Origin: Brasenia schreberi
Taxonomy: Eukaryota; Streptophyta; Magnoliopsida; Nymphaeales; Cabombaceae
Length of the DNA stretch: 64,000 nt
Reading direction: 5' to 3'
Assembly: GCA_036023115.1 (NCBI GenBank)
Contig: JAYKKT010000064.1
Coordinates: 7,944,501 to 8,008,500, forward strand
Part shown: one piece after another, positions 12,181 to 22,670 of the stretch
How positions within the stretch are numbered: position 1 is the first letter of the stretch
Layout: each line of letters starts with the position of its first letter
Notes under the pieces: generated by a model
The model's database searches: none
What the model was told of the DNA's origin: nothing
What the model saw: only the letters and a program-made list of their open reading frames with translations
Program-made: the position numbers and the translations under genes

Positions 12181-12886
12181 TATACCTTTTGCTTGATTAT
12201 AAAAATTAAGTTATTTTACTTAAAATGACAGCAATAAGATTTTTCCTTTGAGGTTTGAAGGTTTCATTGGACACAGATCTTTATAAGGGCCTTGGAATTC
12301 TAGGAGGTAGTCTAGTGTTTTCTTGTTTAGTAAGTCTTCTAGCATAGCATAGAGAAAGGCTCCATAATGTCATGAGATTTGTTCTTTTCTCTTATCTCTT
12401 ATCTCCTTTGTGTTCATCTTATTGTCTTAAATCAATGGTTTCTTCTCTATCATTATCTTCATTCTCATTATCTTCTAAGTTTGCCATTTCTCTTTATCTT
12501 CAATGTTGAAGTCATAGTGATTGTTATTTTTTTAAAAATTCACCTCTTACACATAAAGTTTGTCTTCTTTGGGATCAAAACACAAAGAACTTTTTTTGTC
12601 AATGCCATAACCTAGAAAGACACACTCAATAGCTCTAGGAGATAATTTATCATTTTTATCCGTATAAAAAAAACATTTACAACCAAAAAACTCTTAATCT
12701 TTCATAATATGGAGCAAGTCTAAACAAATTTTCAAAAAGAGACACATTGTCAAATTGAGAAGAAGGCATTCTATTTATTACATAAATGGAGGTAAGAGTC
12801 GCTTTCGCCCAAAATATTTTTGGAATATTACTATCAATCAAGAGAGTTTTAGTGGTTTCTATAATATCTCTATGTTTGCGTTCGAC

Positions 12887-13560
12887 TTAGCCATTTTGTT
12901 GTGGGAATTTTGTGAAAGATTTTTGGTGTAAAATTTCATGTGTTTCTAGATAATTTTGAAATTCTTTTGACATGTATTGACCACCGGAATGTGATCTTAA
13001 AATATTAGGAGTTGTGTCAAATTGATTTTTATTCATATTGTGAAATGTTAAGAAATCTCTAAAGACTTTGGATTTATGTTTTAAAGGAAATATCCAAGTA
13101 TACCAAGTAAAATCATCTATGAAAGTCACATAGTATCTCACTCCTCCTTTAGAGACAATAGGAGTGAGTCCCCAAACATTGGAATGAACTAACTTAAAAG
13201 ATTTATTTGTAATAAAGATTCTTTCACCAAAAATTGTGTGATGTAATTTTTCAAGAATACATTCTTTGCAAACAAAATCTTTAACTTTATTATTTTTCAA
13301 CAAGAGATATTACACAACTTGTTTATGTTTAAATGTCCTAATCCATTGTGCCAAAGAGTGGTGTTATAGACTACACCACATTTGTCAAAATTTGACACAA
13401 CCAAAAAATCTATTTTGTATAATCCACTTTCTCTATGGCCCTGTCCAATCACCTTCTTTGATAGATGATCATGCACCACACAATTTTGGATGAGAAAGTG
13501 ACTACAACTATTTTCAAAAAATTTAGCAATGAAAATAAGATTTAAGTTAAGTTTTAGCAC
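12887..13560 (-). pseudogene. copia A' pre-integrase and integrase core
   Basis: 13297-13560 carries the pre-integrase LWHNGLGHLNINKL (usual LWHRRLGH). 12887-13303 has the zinc-motif half (CKECILEKLHH), VTFIDDFTWYTWIFPLKHKS with the first Asp pair, and ILRSHSGGQYMSKEF, where the catalytic Asp of the usual RSDNGGEY is replaced by His. The frame ends at PQQNG. The active-site loss and frame break show it is dead. Confidence 0.85.
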
Positions 13561-14066
13561 AAAACTTACGTTGGTTACTTTAAAATTTTTATTTTCAAAA
13601 CTTTAAATTTCAATGCACCATCGGCCATAAAAACATGTTTATTTGAAATCTTTAGGCAAGAGTTTTTCAAAAGATTTATTTTATATGTCATGTGAAATGA
13701 AGCACATAATTCCAATATCTTCAAAATTTGTTGATAACATGTTGCCGAAGATGCTAGCCTTTTCTTTGAACATCTCTTCTATGTATGCCTTAATGTTTAA
13801 AGGTATAACTCCTCCTTTATTCTCAGTAGTGGCTACATTTTTGAATTTTTCATGAAGATAGCACAAATGGTTTTGATATATCCATTTTCCTTATAATAGT
13901 GGCAAATTGTGTTTTTGTTTGACCATGTATAATAGGCTTTTTGATTTATCCTTTAATGTTCTTTATGTGAGGAGGCTTGTATGTCTTTAGAGTCATCCCC
14001 GGTCTTGATGCAACAAGAACGGCCTCTTTAGAAGCATTTAATGTTTTAATCTAGATTCTTCCATAA

Positions 14067-14692
14067 CTAGATCAACAAGAAACCCATCCCCTTTAGCCTT
14101 GGTTTTCTATGGATTAAGGTAGATCTTATATTTTCAAAATCATCTGTAACGCCTCGCATGAATAAGAAAAAATATTGATTATCCAAATATTCTTGAAACT
14201 TATCCATTTTTTGATGTTTTTCAAATTTATCAAAACTTTGAAGTTCAAACCATAGTTCAGAAAATTCATTGTGGTAATCTTTAATGCTCAAGTTTTCTTG
14301 CTTGAACATTATCATTCTTTTCATTAAATCAATTTAGAAAATGAAATCATCTTGATAATGAAATTTTTTCAAATATTCTTAACTTTCAAAAGCATTTTCA
14401 AAGATATTAATTCTATTACTAAGCTTATCATCTACATTTTAGTAAATGATTAAAGTAATTTTTGCATTCATTTTTTTTCATGTTTTTAAATCTTGTTTAT
14501 ATTTTCTTGGGCTTTAATGATATTATCTTCAACAATTCCATCAATAATCAAATTAGGTTTTTTAATGCTACCATCAACACAATTCCAATAGTCTTTGTAC
14601 AAAATATATTTTTTCATTGTTCTTATCAAACTTTGATAGTAATTTGAGCCAAGTAAACAGCGAAACACTTCATTTTTCCCATCTATTTTTTA
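14067..14692 (-). pseudogene. copia A' gag
   Basis: 14486-14668 is the gag N-terminus (LIRTMKKYILYKDYWNCVDG); with the ATG at 14692 it matches the start of copia A. 14067-14324 is the middle of gag (MFKQENLSIKDYHNEFSELW, MKGVTDDFENIRS-like). Frames are interrupted between the pieces. Confidence 0.7.
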
Positions 14693-14824
14693 ATAAAAAC
14701 AAGTTTTCGGGAATTACTGCAACCTTAGAATAACAAAGGTAAAAAGACAGAAGTTGCTCAAGTTAGGCATTCTTCCCAATGTACCTGTGTCCGATAATAT
14801 TCTTGCGAGTAGGCTTTGATACCA

Positions 14825-14890
14825 TATAAGAAAATGATCCTTCAAGTTGCTCGAGGAATTTCAACCAATTATCTAATGAACAAATTGAAA
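14825..14890 (-). repeat. copia A' 5' LTR, left part
   Basis: Starts directly after the primer-binding site. It ends at the RTE insertion, whose target duplication AATGAACAAATTGAAA occupies 14875-14890. Confidence 0.65.
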
Positions 14891-14919
14891 CAACAACAAC
14901 AACTAAGCCTTTTCCCATA

Positions 14920-15318
14920 CTAGACGAGGTCGGCTACATGGATTGTTTGTTTCCACATATCCCTATCGTGTGCCATGTTAGCCGTTAACTCCCAATAAGC
15001 TAGATCATTCTTTATTGTTTCTTTCCAACACTTTTGTGGTTGTCCTCTACCTCTTTTAATACTTTCCAAAATTAGTTTTTCTAACCTTCTTAAAGGTTCT
15101 TCTTTTGATCTTCTTTCTATATGTCCAGACCATCTTAAACGATGTTCTCTCATTTTATCCTCTATTGGTGTCACTCCTAATTTGTTTCTAATAACCTCAT
15201 TATGTATATGGTCTTTTCTTGTATGATCACTCATCCATCTCAACATCTTCATTTCTGTCACAGACATCTTTTGTACATGTTGATGATTAACTGCCCAACA
15301 CTCAGAACCATAAAACAT
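14920..15318 (-). pseudogene. RTE copy 1, C-terminal coding part
   Basis: 132 codons of the RTE C-terminus ([51 protein letters not shown]), a conserved tail downstream of RT in plant RTE proteins. The reading frame ends shortly before the (TTG)n tail, as in the other copies. Confidence 0.8.
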
Positions 15319-15448
15319 GGCAGGCCTAATTGTTGCTCTATAATATTTACCTTTTAACTTTAATGGTATCTTCTTATCACAAAGAATAATTGATGCTCCT
15401 CTCCATTTTAACCAACCAGCATTAATTATATGTGTAACATCTCCCTCA

Positions 15449-15838
15449 ATTCTTCAATAGTAGATCTGCTTGGCATGAATCCAAATTGGTTCTCTGTTGT
15501 ACTTGATACTTGTCTTAACCTACGTTCGATAATTCTTTCCCATAATTTCATAGTATGACTCATTAACTTGATACCTCGATAATTCGCACAATTTTGAATG
15601 TCTCCCTTGTTCTTATATATGGGTATAAGTGTACTGGCTCTCCATTCCTCGGGCATCTTTTGGTTTTTCCATATTTCATTAAATAGTCTTGTGAGCCAAG
15701 TGATTTCTATTTCTCCTAGTATTTTCCAAACTTCTATAGGAATATTATCTGGTCCTACCGATTTACCACCCTTCATATGTTTAAGAGCCTCTTTGACTTC
15801 ATTCTTTTGAATACGTCGGTAGAAATTGTGGTTTATAT
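15449..15838 (-). pseudogene. RTE copy 1, N-terminal RT part
   Basis: Contains [19 protein letters not shown] and [19 protein letters not shown], the start of the RTE reverse transcriptase domain, preceded by [16 protein letters not shown]. It continues into the hAT-like element at its upstream end. The catalytic FADD block is absent because of the internal deletion. Confidence 0.8.
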
Positions 15839-17058
15839 CAGTGTTGTCCGACGCGTATCGTATCGCGTATCGCTGGGCTCCACGATACGGGCGTATCGTA
15901 TCGTATCGTATCGTATCGTACTTTAATATTAAAAAACTATAAAAATTATTTAAAAAATCAATAAAATTAGTAAAAATCCGAAAAAAATCAAGAAAATTCT
16001 GAAAAATTTTGAAAAAATCTGGTAATTGCTTTAAATTCATATAATGCAAAGTTTAGCACAAATTGAACATTTAATATTGAACAATTGCATCCAAAATTAT
16101 ATATTTTGAATCAAAAAATGAAATACATTTATATTTTACATATTGTAAATTTGTATCAGGATCATTAACTAAATAATCTTCATCTTCTCCTTGATGATGT
16201 TGTTGTACTTCAAATTAATTCATGCAATGTCTTCTTCAGTTAGGACTTAGGAGTGCATTTTCTTCGTTATCTTCCATAATTCACTCATGTAATATATCAA
16301 AATTAACAAACTGCTATCTTTGTACATGTAGTCATATTTGCTAATTTTCATATGTGAGCAAAACAAAGAGCTCCATTTCTTTGATTATTGAGTCTATGAC
16401 ACCTTAATGATGTTATATTATTACTTGATAATGTCCCCTTTTTCTCTTATTGGAGACTAGCTTTTTAACTAATGCATGAGCTTCATTTCTCACTTCACAG
16501 ACTGAGTTAAGCCTCACACACATTGATCATGTTCAACTCAATGGAAGTCATGTAACGTGAACCTTAAAATAGTGAAGTTGTGAAATCCCTACTCAATGAA
16601 CCGAGAGAATTAAATGTTTTTAATTGTTTACGATCTTATGAAATTAGAAACTGTTAGCAAAAATATACCTAAAAGTTGTAACAGAAAGGGAAATGATTTT
16701 GTCATAATTTTTTTTTTATACATTATTTTTATTAAATAAATGAAATTATAAACCCAAATTATAAGCATATTGGAGGATGCCTTTAAGGGAAGTGAAGAGA
16801 GGGAAAGAGAGGGCAGAAACATGCAAAAAAAATTTGAAAAAAAAAAATTTTTGAAAAAAAAAATTGAAAAAAAAAAAATTTTGAAAAAAAAAAAATTTTG
16901 GGCGTATCGCCCGTATCGTACGATACAGTACCGTATCGTACGATACGGCACGATAACCTGTATCTTACGATACAGGTTACCGTATCGTATCGTGGCTTCC
17001 CACGATACGATACGTATCGCACCGTATCGTACGATACGGTGCGATACGGATAACACTG
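15839..17058. mobile_element. hAT-like non-autonomous element with GTATCG-palindrome ends
   Basis: 1220 bp with inverted ends CAGTGTTGTCCG (left) and CAGTGTTATCCG (right, reverse complement). It is flanked by a perfect 8-bp target duplication, GTTTATAT (15831-15838 and 17059-17066). Removing it restores the RTE text GGTTTATATACTTTCCT seen uninterrupted at 52025. Both ends carry dense runs of GTATCG and CGATAC that can form hairpins. The middle is AT-rich with long A runs (16829-16900). No transposase is visible. TSD length and terminal CAG point to the hAT superfamily. Confidence 0.85.
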
Positions 17059-17529
17059 GTTTATATACTTTCCTGACTTGACTAAATCTCCTAAACTAAT
17101 ACTAATATCTTTATTTTCATTAAAAAGATTATAAAAATAGTTTTTCCATCTATTTCTTATATCATCGTTTGCCACTAAAAGTTTTTCATCCTCGTCTTTT
17201 ATGCATCCAACATAATTAAGATCTTTAGTTTTCTTATCTCTAGCCCTAGCTATCCTAAAAATATCTCTTTCACCCTCTTTTGAGTTGAGTTTTTTATATA
17301 AGTCTTCCCAAATCTTAGCTTTTGCTTCACTAACGGCCTTTTTCGCTTCCTTCTTTGCTTTCTTATAAGCTTCTAAAGTTTCACTAGTTTTCTTGGCATA
17401 ATGTAATTTGTTACATGCCATTTTATTTTGCACTACTTCACTCCACCACCAAGCTTCTTTTTGTGCCGGTACACCTCCCTTAGATACCCCTAACACATCT
17501 TTCGCCACTTTCCTAATATGTATAACCAT
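17059..17529 (-). pseudogene. RTE copy 1 endonuclease-RT linker
   Basis: Continues the RTE reading frame beyond the hAT-like element: [40 protein letters not shown] and [16 protein letters not shown]. The open frame runs on into the hAT-like element, but that extension (YRTVSYDTVRY and similar) is translated transposon repeat and not RTE protein. Confidence 0.8.
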
Positions 17530-17825
17530 ATTGTTTCACATATCACAGGGTGTGCCAACATAATTCCAAACATCTCCTTGAAGGACTTTCTGTTTAAATA
17601 TATCTTCTTTCTCGCTTTTTAGGTTCCACTATTTAGTCCGAATAGCTCGATGCACTCTTTTCTTCTTTGTCCATTTTTTTATTTGTAAATCCATAACTAA
17701 AAGTTGATGTTGGGTGGTTAAGCTTTCTCATGGAATTACCTTACAATCTTTATAACACACTCTATCTTTTTTTCTACAAATAAAGTAATCAATTTGTGTT
17801 TGTGATAAGCCACTCTTATAAGTAA

Positions 17826-18362
17826 TTAAATGTTCATCTCGTTTTTTAATATTGTATTGACTATAAAGAGATCAAATGCCATAGCAAAATTTAAAATCTC
17901 CCTATCTTCCTCATTTATATCCCCAAAACCAAAGTTTCCATGAATCCCTTGATATCCTAATGCCTCTTTACCGACATGTCCATTTAAATCTCCTCCTGAA
18001 CAAATTATCTCCCTTTGTGGAATCTTTTGAAACACCTTATCTAACTCTTCCCAAAAAACTGTCTTTATACTATCTTCTAGTCCTACTTGGGGTGCGTAAG
18101 CACAAACTATATTCAAAACCTCTGCTCCTAACACTAATTTCAACGTCATGATTCGGTCACCATATCGTTGTATATCTACTACAATCTCCTTTAAATCTTC
18201 ATTTATAATAATACCAACTCCGTTTCGAGCCTTTTCTTTACTTGAGTACCATAATTTAAAACATGTATCCTCTATCTCCTTTGCTTTTTCTCCAACACAT
18301 TTTGTCTCTTGTAAACATAGAATATGAATCTTTCTCCGAATCATACTATCTACCACCTCCAT
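17826..18362 (-). pseudogene. RTE copy 1 endonuclease domain
   Basis: 178 codons of an exonuclease-endonuclease-phosphatase fold: HILCLQETK (metal-binding Glu), [33 protein letters not shown] (catalytic Asp and Asn block) and FDLFIVNT. This is the part that database hits often label 'craniofacial development protein 2-like'. The C-terminal SQTQIDYF block follows in another frame. Confidence 0.85.
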
Positions 18363-18802
18363 TAGCTTACCCGGTAATGTTTCAATATTCTAGGAACCAA
18401 TACGAATCTTATTATCTAGGACTAGCTTCTTTACCCCCCGCATCCGTCCATAATCAAAATGCGGAGACCCTCTCTGAAAATTCTTCACTACATTCGGGCG
18501 GCAATGTAGCGGGACTAACTTCTTTACCCACACCCGTCCATTATGTGGGAACCCTCTCTGCAATTGATTCACTACATTCAGGCGAAAATGTAGTGGCCCT
18601 TGCTTACTTATTACTGCATTCGGGCTCTGCATCACGTCGCTAGCCGGAGACGCCCCAAAGCAATGCTCATAATTTATGTAATCCATGTTATAAAAATCAG
18701 ACGAAGTTTTACGTTGGCTGTCGGAAGCCTAACACAACCCTCCTCCTTTATCGGGGCTTGGGACCGGCAATGCAAGGGTGATCCCTTACATGGGCGGAGT
18801 TG

Positions 18803-19150
18803 AATGAACAAACTGAAAATAGTCACAAAACCTCTTCGCCAAAAACTGTGTTTCAATGGTTAATATAAGTCAAATATCAAGACAATCAAGAGTCACACAA
18901 ATGCAAAGGTGCTGCAAAACAACATACTTTATTAAGAGGTAAGAGACTTTATTTTTAAAGCAAGAATATACAACATTTATCAAGAGTGAAGGGAGATAGA
19001 AACAACCATTTGTTGGGGACCAGGACTTCCCCAACGACTATATTGACTAGCCGTTGGGGAGTCCCGAACGTCTAGCTACTGGGATGGGCCAGGGCCCTAA
19101 TGGCCCTCGCTATCCAGCACTAAAACATGAGCCCTAGTGGCCCGTTCTTT
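18803..19150 (-). repeat. copia A' 5' LTR, right part
   Basis: Resumes after the RTE with the second copy of the target duplication. It contains TTGTTGGGGACCAGGACTTC and GGGCCCTAATGGCCC, which correspond to text in the copia A LTR (8195-8325). The right limit is approximate; copia D follows. Confidence 0.55.
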
Positions 19151-19568
19151 TTCTGTTACATTTTTAACAAGCATTTTAATATCTTTATCATCAGGTTGTG
19201 AGGATCTATGACCATCCATAGATGCACTCCCTCTTCCATGGGTGTTTCCTTGCAGTCCAAGACTCACAAATATTGTTTTGTCTCTCATTTGATCTTCCTC
19301 TTTCTCTAAAATTTTTTTGTCTTCCTCTCGTATCAGTAATGAATGAGTAGACTACACCAAAAGAAGGCATAGTTTCTCTGTTGAGGATGTTTCCTCTTCC
19401 ATGGGTGTTTCCTTCCTCTCGAAGACTTTATTTTCTTCTAATTCTGTGTTTTTGTTTTTCAAACAACGGGGACAATCTCCTCATGTATAATATTGTAATT
19501 AGTCCCATTAACTTCTCAATACTTGTTCATGGATAGACTTCCTCGTCAAAAATTTCTGATTTTTGTCT

Positions 19569-19784
19569 TTATCTCATATTTTTTGTGATATTGATCTTAC
19601 TGGAATAGACATCTGTCACAACCATCCAAATTTCACATACCATGTTCAAATAAATGAATATGCTTTTGATACTTGGAATCATGGAATTGATCAACCACGA
19701 AATTGCGATGACATTCTCCTTTCTCCATTTTAAGTAACTAGGGTCAGATGGATAGACAATCTCCTTTCCCCTTTCACATAGCAT
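19569..19784 (-). pseudogene. copia D gag fragment
   Basis: 71 codons with the copia gag N-terminal pattern: DPSYLKWRKENVIAISWLIN and SIFIYLNMVCEIWMVV. Surrounding sequence is out of frame. Confidence 0.7.
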
Positions 19785-20205
19785 CTGTCACGACAGTAAT
19801 GAATATGCTTTCAAATAACTCATGTTTCCCCCTTACAATTGGGGCAAATTCAAGTGCCCTGGACAAGCTTTGAACTTCTTTCCAGATGGATGTGATTTGA
19901 TCATTATCTTCCAACCTTTGCATAAAACTACTATAAAACTCATCTTTTCAGCCATCTTCCTATTTTAGGTTTTTTTCCTGACTGCCTTGTGCGCACAATT
20001 AGTCACCTCGGGATCTGTCGTGTGTCACCATACAGTAGATGTTGATAAGTTTTCTGATTTCTCATAAATATTGTAGTGTTGTGGCAGATTTTCACCTGAT
20101 TCTTCAATGATAGGGTTTTGTGTACAAACCCTAATCATAAGGAAAAACTATATCTTGACACATACACTTCTCGCGGCCTAGAACACTGGCAAGGCTCTAA
20201 TACCA

Positions 20206-20475
20206 TGTTGAATAGGCAGTAACAAAGATGAAATAAATTTGCAGTAGAAATCACATATTAACTGAAAAAAATGGGTGGCATGCGATACCAAGCCGTCGGT
20301 TGTCCCCTCTCCTGTTTTCTTTCTTATATCACACGACTCATTCACCACAATGTTTTCTTTCTTATATCACACGACTCATTCACCACAATGTCCTTAAAAA
20401 GTGACACTTATTTAAAGGACCTCTAAAAATCATTTAACATAACCACCAAACTTGATAATGTATCCTACCCTAACA
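20206..20475 (-). repeat. copia D 5' LTR
   Basis: Begins TGTTGAATAG and ends CCCTAACA, so it has TGTT..AACA inverted ends. It starts at the base after the primer-binding site. A perfect 38-bp direct duplication lies inside (20313-20350 and 20351-20388, beginning TGTTTTCTTTCTTATATC). Confidence 0.8.
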
Positions 20476-21205
20476 GATACTCACATCTGTATTTTCATGA
20501 AAAAGTATCAAAACAATTTTTCCATTTATTTTTGATATCATGATTTGTCGGTAGCATCTTCTCATTCTCATCTTCGATGCTTCTAACAAAAGTAAGTTCC
20601 TTAGTTTTTTATCTCTAGCCTTAGTTATCCTAAAAATATTTCTTTCACCTTCTTTTAAGTTAAGCATTTTATATAAATCCTCCTAAATTTTGGCTTTTGC
20701 TTCATTGACGGTAATTTTTGTTTCTTTTCTTAATTTCTTATAAGCCTCCAAAGTTTCACTAGTCTTCTTAGCATAATGCAACTTGTAACATGCCTTCTTT
20801 ACCTTTTTATCTTACACCACCTCACTCAACCACTAAGTTTTTTTTTGTACCATTATGTCTCCTTTAGATTCGCCTAACACATCTTTTGTCACTTCCTTAA
20901 TATGTATTATCATATTATTCCACGTATCAAAAGGAGCATATCTTTGAAGAACTTTATGTTTATTTATAGCTTTTTCTATTTCTCATTTAGTCCGAATAAC
21001 TGTATGCACTCTACTATTCTTTGTTCACATTTTTTACATGCAAATCCATTACTAAAAGTCGATGTTCATTAGTTAAGCTTCCTCTTAGAATTATCTTGCA
21101 ATCTTTACATCATGATTTTTTCTTACAAACAAAATAATCAATTTATGTTTGTAAGAAGCCACTCTTATAAGTAATTAAATGTTCATCTCGTTTTTAAAAT
21201 TGTAA
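20476..21205 (-). mobile_element. RTE LINE copy 2, internal fragment
   Basis: Minus-strand RTE sequence from the linker region (KARDKKLRNLLLL at 20470-20667) back into the endonuclease end (AAGTAATTAAATGTTCATCTCG near 21185). It lacks both ends and is heavily mutated. It stops about 35 bp before the first visible exon of the kinesin gene, so it lies in that gene's intron or upstream of a truncated copy. Confidence 0.8.
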
Positions 21206-21239
21206 AATGACAGATTATCATTTCTTTATTTAACGCCAG

Positions 21240-21380
21240 ATTCTTAAGCAATTGCAAAATGACACAGCCCTCTTGTCAAAAGAAGAGGGTGGTTCACCTA
21301 TTCGAAACCCTTCTACTGCTGCTGAAGATGCGCGGTTGGCTTCACTAATATCACTTGATGGAATTATAAAACAAGCCAAG
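21240..21380 (+). CDS. KAC-type kinesin, exon -3
   Basis: The acceptor AACGCCAG ends at 21239 after a T-rich tract, and the donor is AAG|GTTTTC. 47 codons, phase 0 at both ends, including STAAEDARLASLISLDGI. The frame runs on past the donor to 21434, but that extension is intronic. Confidence 0.78.
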
Positions 21381-22406
21381 GTTTTCATCTTATGCTCCTG
21401 CATGTCAGTAAGTTTTATCTCAACATTTACCTAACAATATTTTGCGTTGAATTTCATCAATGAGACAGGATATATCTGGTCGAGCTTTTCAAACTCCATT
21501 GTCTAGGAGCAAGAAAACAGCACTATTGGCCTCATTGGATGAGCTTTCTGAGCAGATGCCTTCACTTCTTGGTATTGATCAACCCTGTGCGCTGAGGCAT
21601 ATCGCGGATGTTCACAATGCCATTCAAGTATGTTCTCTGTTCATATACTCTTGCAAGACTTGTTGGTTATCTATCTGAAGCCTCCCTTGAAATTTATGGA
21701 TAATGCAATGCGAGTTTAACTGTTTCTACTAGTAATTGCAAAATTGATGGTCGTAATAATAAACATCTAACATCCAGAGATATCCTACGAAAAAATATCT
21801 TGAAATTAGCAGCTTTTTAGCAGAAATCCACGGAATTCTTATTCTTCCCTCTCTTGTTTTGGTTGCTTACTCTTGTTCTCTCACTTTATGAGCATGTAGT
21901 ATGCACCGCCTCCAGTTAAATCAATGTGCCCTTTGAATTTGCAGTCGATTGCAGAACAAGAGGACTACTTGCATGAAGATGCAAAAGGCCTCCATCAGCA
22001 ATCAGAAAATGCGGCATCCGGTATGGATTTCAATGTGACACAGTGGAACGTCTTACAATTTAACACTGGCTCAACAATACCATTTATCATAAAATGCGGT
22101 GCTAACTCTAGCTCTGAGCTGGTTGTGAAGGCAGATGCTAAAGTGCAGGGAGGTCCTAAAGGTAATGAGATCGTTAGGGTTGTTCCAAGGCCATCTGTCC
22201 TCACGGATGTGAGTTTGGAAGAGATGAAGCAACTCTTTGACCAGCTTCCTGAAGCTATAAGTTTGTTGGCTCTGGCTAGAACTGCAGATGGAACTCGAGC
22301 TCGATATTCTAGGTTGTACAGAACATTGGCAATGAAGGTGCCCTCTTTGAGAAACTTGGTTGTAGAACTTGAGAAGGGTGGTGTACTTAAAGATGTCAAG
22401 TCATGA
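21240..22406 (+). CDS. KAC/KCA-type kinesin (KIN-14), C-terminal part: three exons
   Basis: Three exons (21240-21380, 21469-21627, 21945-22406) join in one frame to encode 253 residues ending in a natural stop. They match my memory of the C-terminus of the plant KAC1/KCA1 family, including SRSKKTALLASLDEL, EQMPSLLGIDQPC and the highly conserved LALARTADGTRARYSRLYRT tail. Family members are kinesin-like proteins of about 1270 residues that act in actin-based chloroplast movement and anchoring. The motor and coiled-coil part is absent: 20 kb upstream hold only transposons. Intact frames and splice sites favour a working gene with a very long intron over a pseudogene, but the window cannot settle this. 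Confidence 0.82.
21469..21627 (+). CDS. KAC-type kinesin, exon -2
   Basis: Acceptor GAGACAG|GATATA and donor TTCAA|GTATGT. 53 codons in phase 0 (LSRSKKTALLASLDELSEQM, IDQPCALRHIADV). Confidence 0.85.
21945..22406 (+). CDS. KAC-type kinesin, terminal coding exon
   Basis: Acceptor TTTGCAG|TCGATT; 153 codons to TGA at 22404-22406. Conserved blocks are VPRPSVLTDVSLEEMKQLFD, LALARTADGTRARYSRLYRT and a GGVLKDVKS ending. The last exon of the gene. Confidence 0.88.
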   Translation, partial: SIAEQEDYLHEDAKGLHQQSENAASGMDFNVTQWNVLQFNTGSTIPFIIKCGANSSSELVVKADAKVQGGPKGNEIVRVVPRPSVLTDVSLEEMKQLFDQLPEAISLLALARTADGTRARYSRLYRTLAMKVPSLRNLVVELEKGGVLKDVKS

Positions 22407-22664
22407 AAGGCTCTTGTAAAATATGCGGTCAGTTGTTAAAATTAGTAGCCTGCGTTGTACCGCCAGCCAGTGTCTCTGTTGGCGGAGGCACCAAGGTTAA
22501 TTTGCAAGTCCATCCTATTGTAATTGTACATGTAATTTTTAATGAAGGAGCCCACAGGGCTCATTTTCCGGTTTGGTGAAAGCTTGATAAGTTCGGCTCC
22601 TCTCCACATGCTTCCTATAATCTAGATCGACTCAGCACATAGGGACAACTGTTCACTTTCCATA

Positions 22665-22670
22665 AATAAA
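22665..22670 (+). terminator. Possible polyadenylation signal of the kinesin gene
   Basis: AATAAA, 259 bp after the stop codon, which would give a 3' UTR of ordinary plant length. Confidence 0.4.

Larger units (their letters stand above)
12200..14824 (-). mobile_element. Ty1/copia element A', gag to integrase
   Basis: Minus-strand copia remnant of the same family as A. It runs from a primer-binding site at 14812-14824 (TGGTATCAAAGCC) through gag, pre-integrase and integrase and stops before RT, near 12200. Its 5' LTR begins at 14825 and is split by an RTE insertion, resuming at 18803. Confidence 0.75.
14891..18802 (-). mobile_element. RTE LINE copy 1, inserted in a copia LTR and carrying a hAT-like element
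   Basis: Minus-strand non-LTR element with the (TTG)n tail at 14891-14903 and the 5' end near 18802 (GATCCCTTACATGGGCGGAGTT). It is flanked by AATGAACAAATTGAAA (14875-14890) and AATGAACAAACTGAAA (18803-18818), a 16-bp target duplication with one mismatch. It encodes an apurinic-type endonuclease and an RT of the plant RTE kind. About 0.6 kb of the RT region is deleted at about 15448, where ACATCTCCCTCAATTCTTC jumps to AATAGTAGATCTGC. A hAT-like element at 15839-17058 splits the linker. Stops are present; dead. Confidence 0.88.
19151..20475 (-). mobile_element. Copia element D, 5' LTR and gag only
   Basis: Minus-strand copia remnant with a complete 5' LTR (20206-20475), a primer-binding site (TGGTATTAGAGCC at 20193-20205) and degenerate gag down to about 19150. 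Everything downstream of gag is missing. The LTR lies directly against an RTE fragment that starts in mid-sequence at 20476. Confidence 0.7.

Noticed and set aside
16628..17081. Tyr/Arg/Ile-rich frames on both strands (YDTIRY, RYGT repeats)
   Set aside because: Translated GTATCG palindromes and A-tracts of the hAT-like element.
21381..21434. Continuation of the kinesin exon beyond AAG|GTTTTC
   Set aside because: Splicing at 21380/21469 restores the family sequence; the run-on has none.
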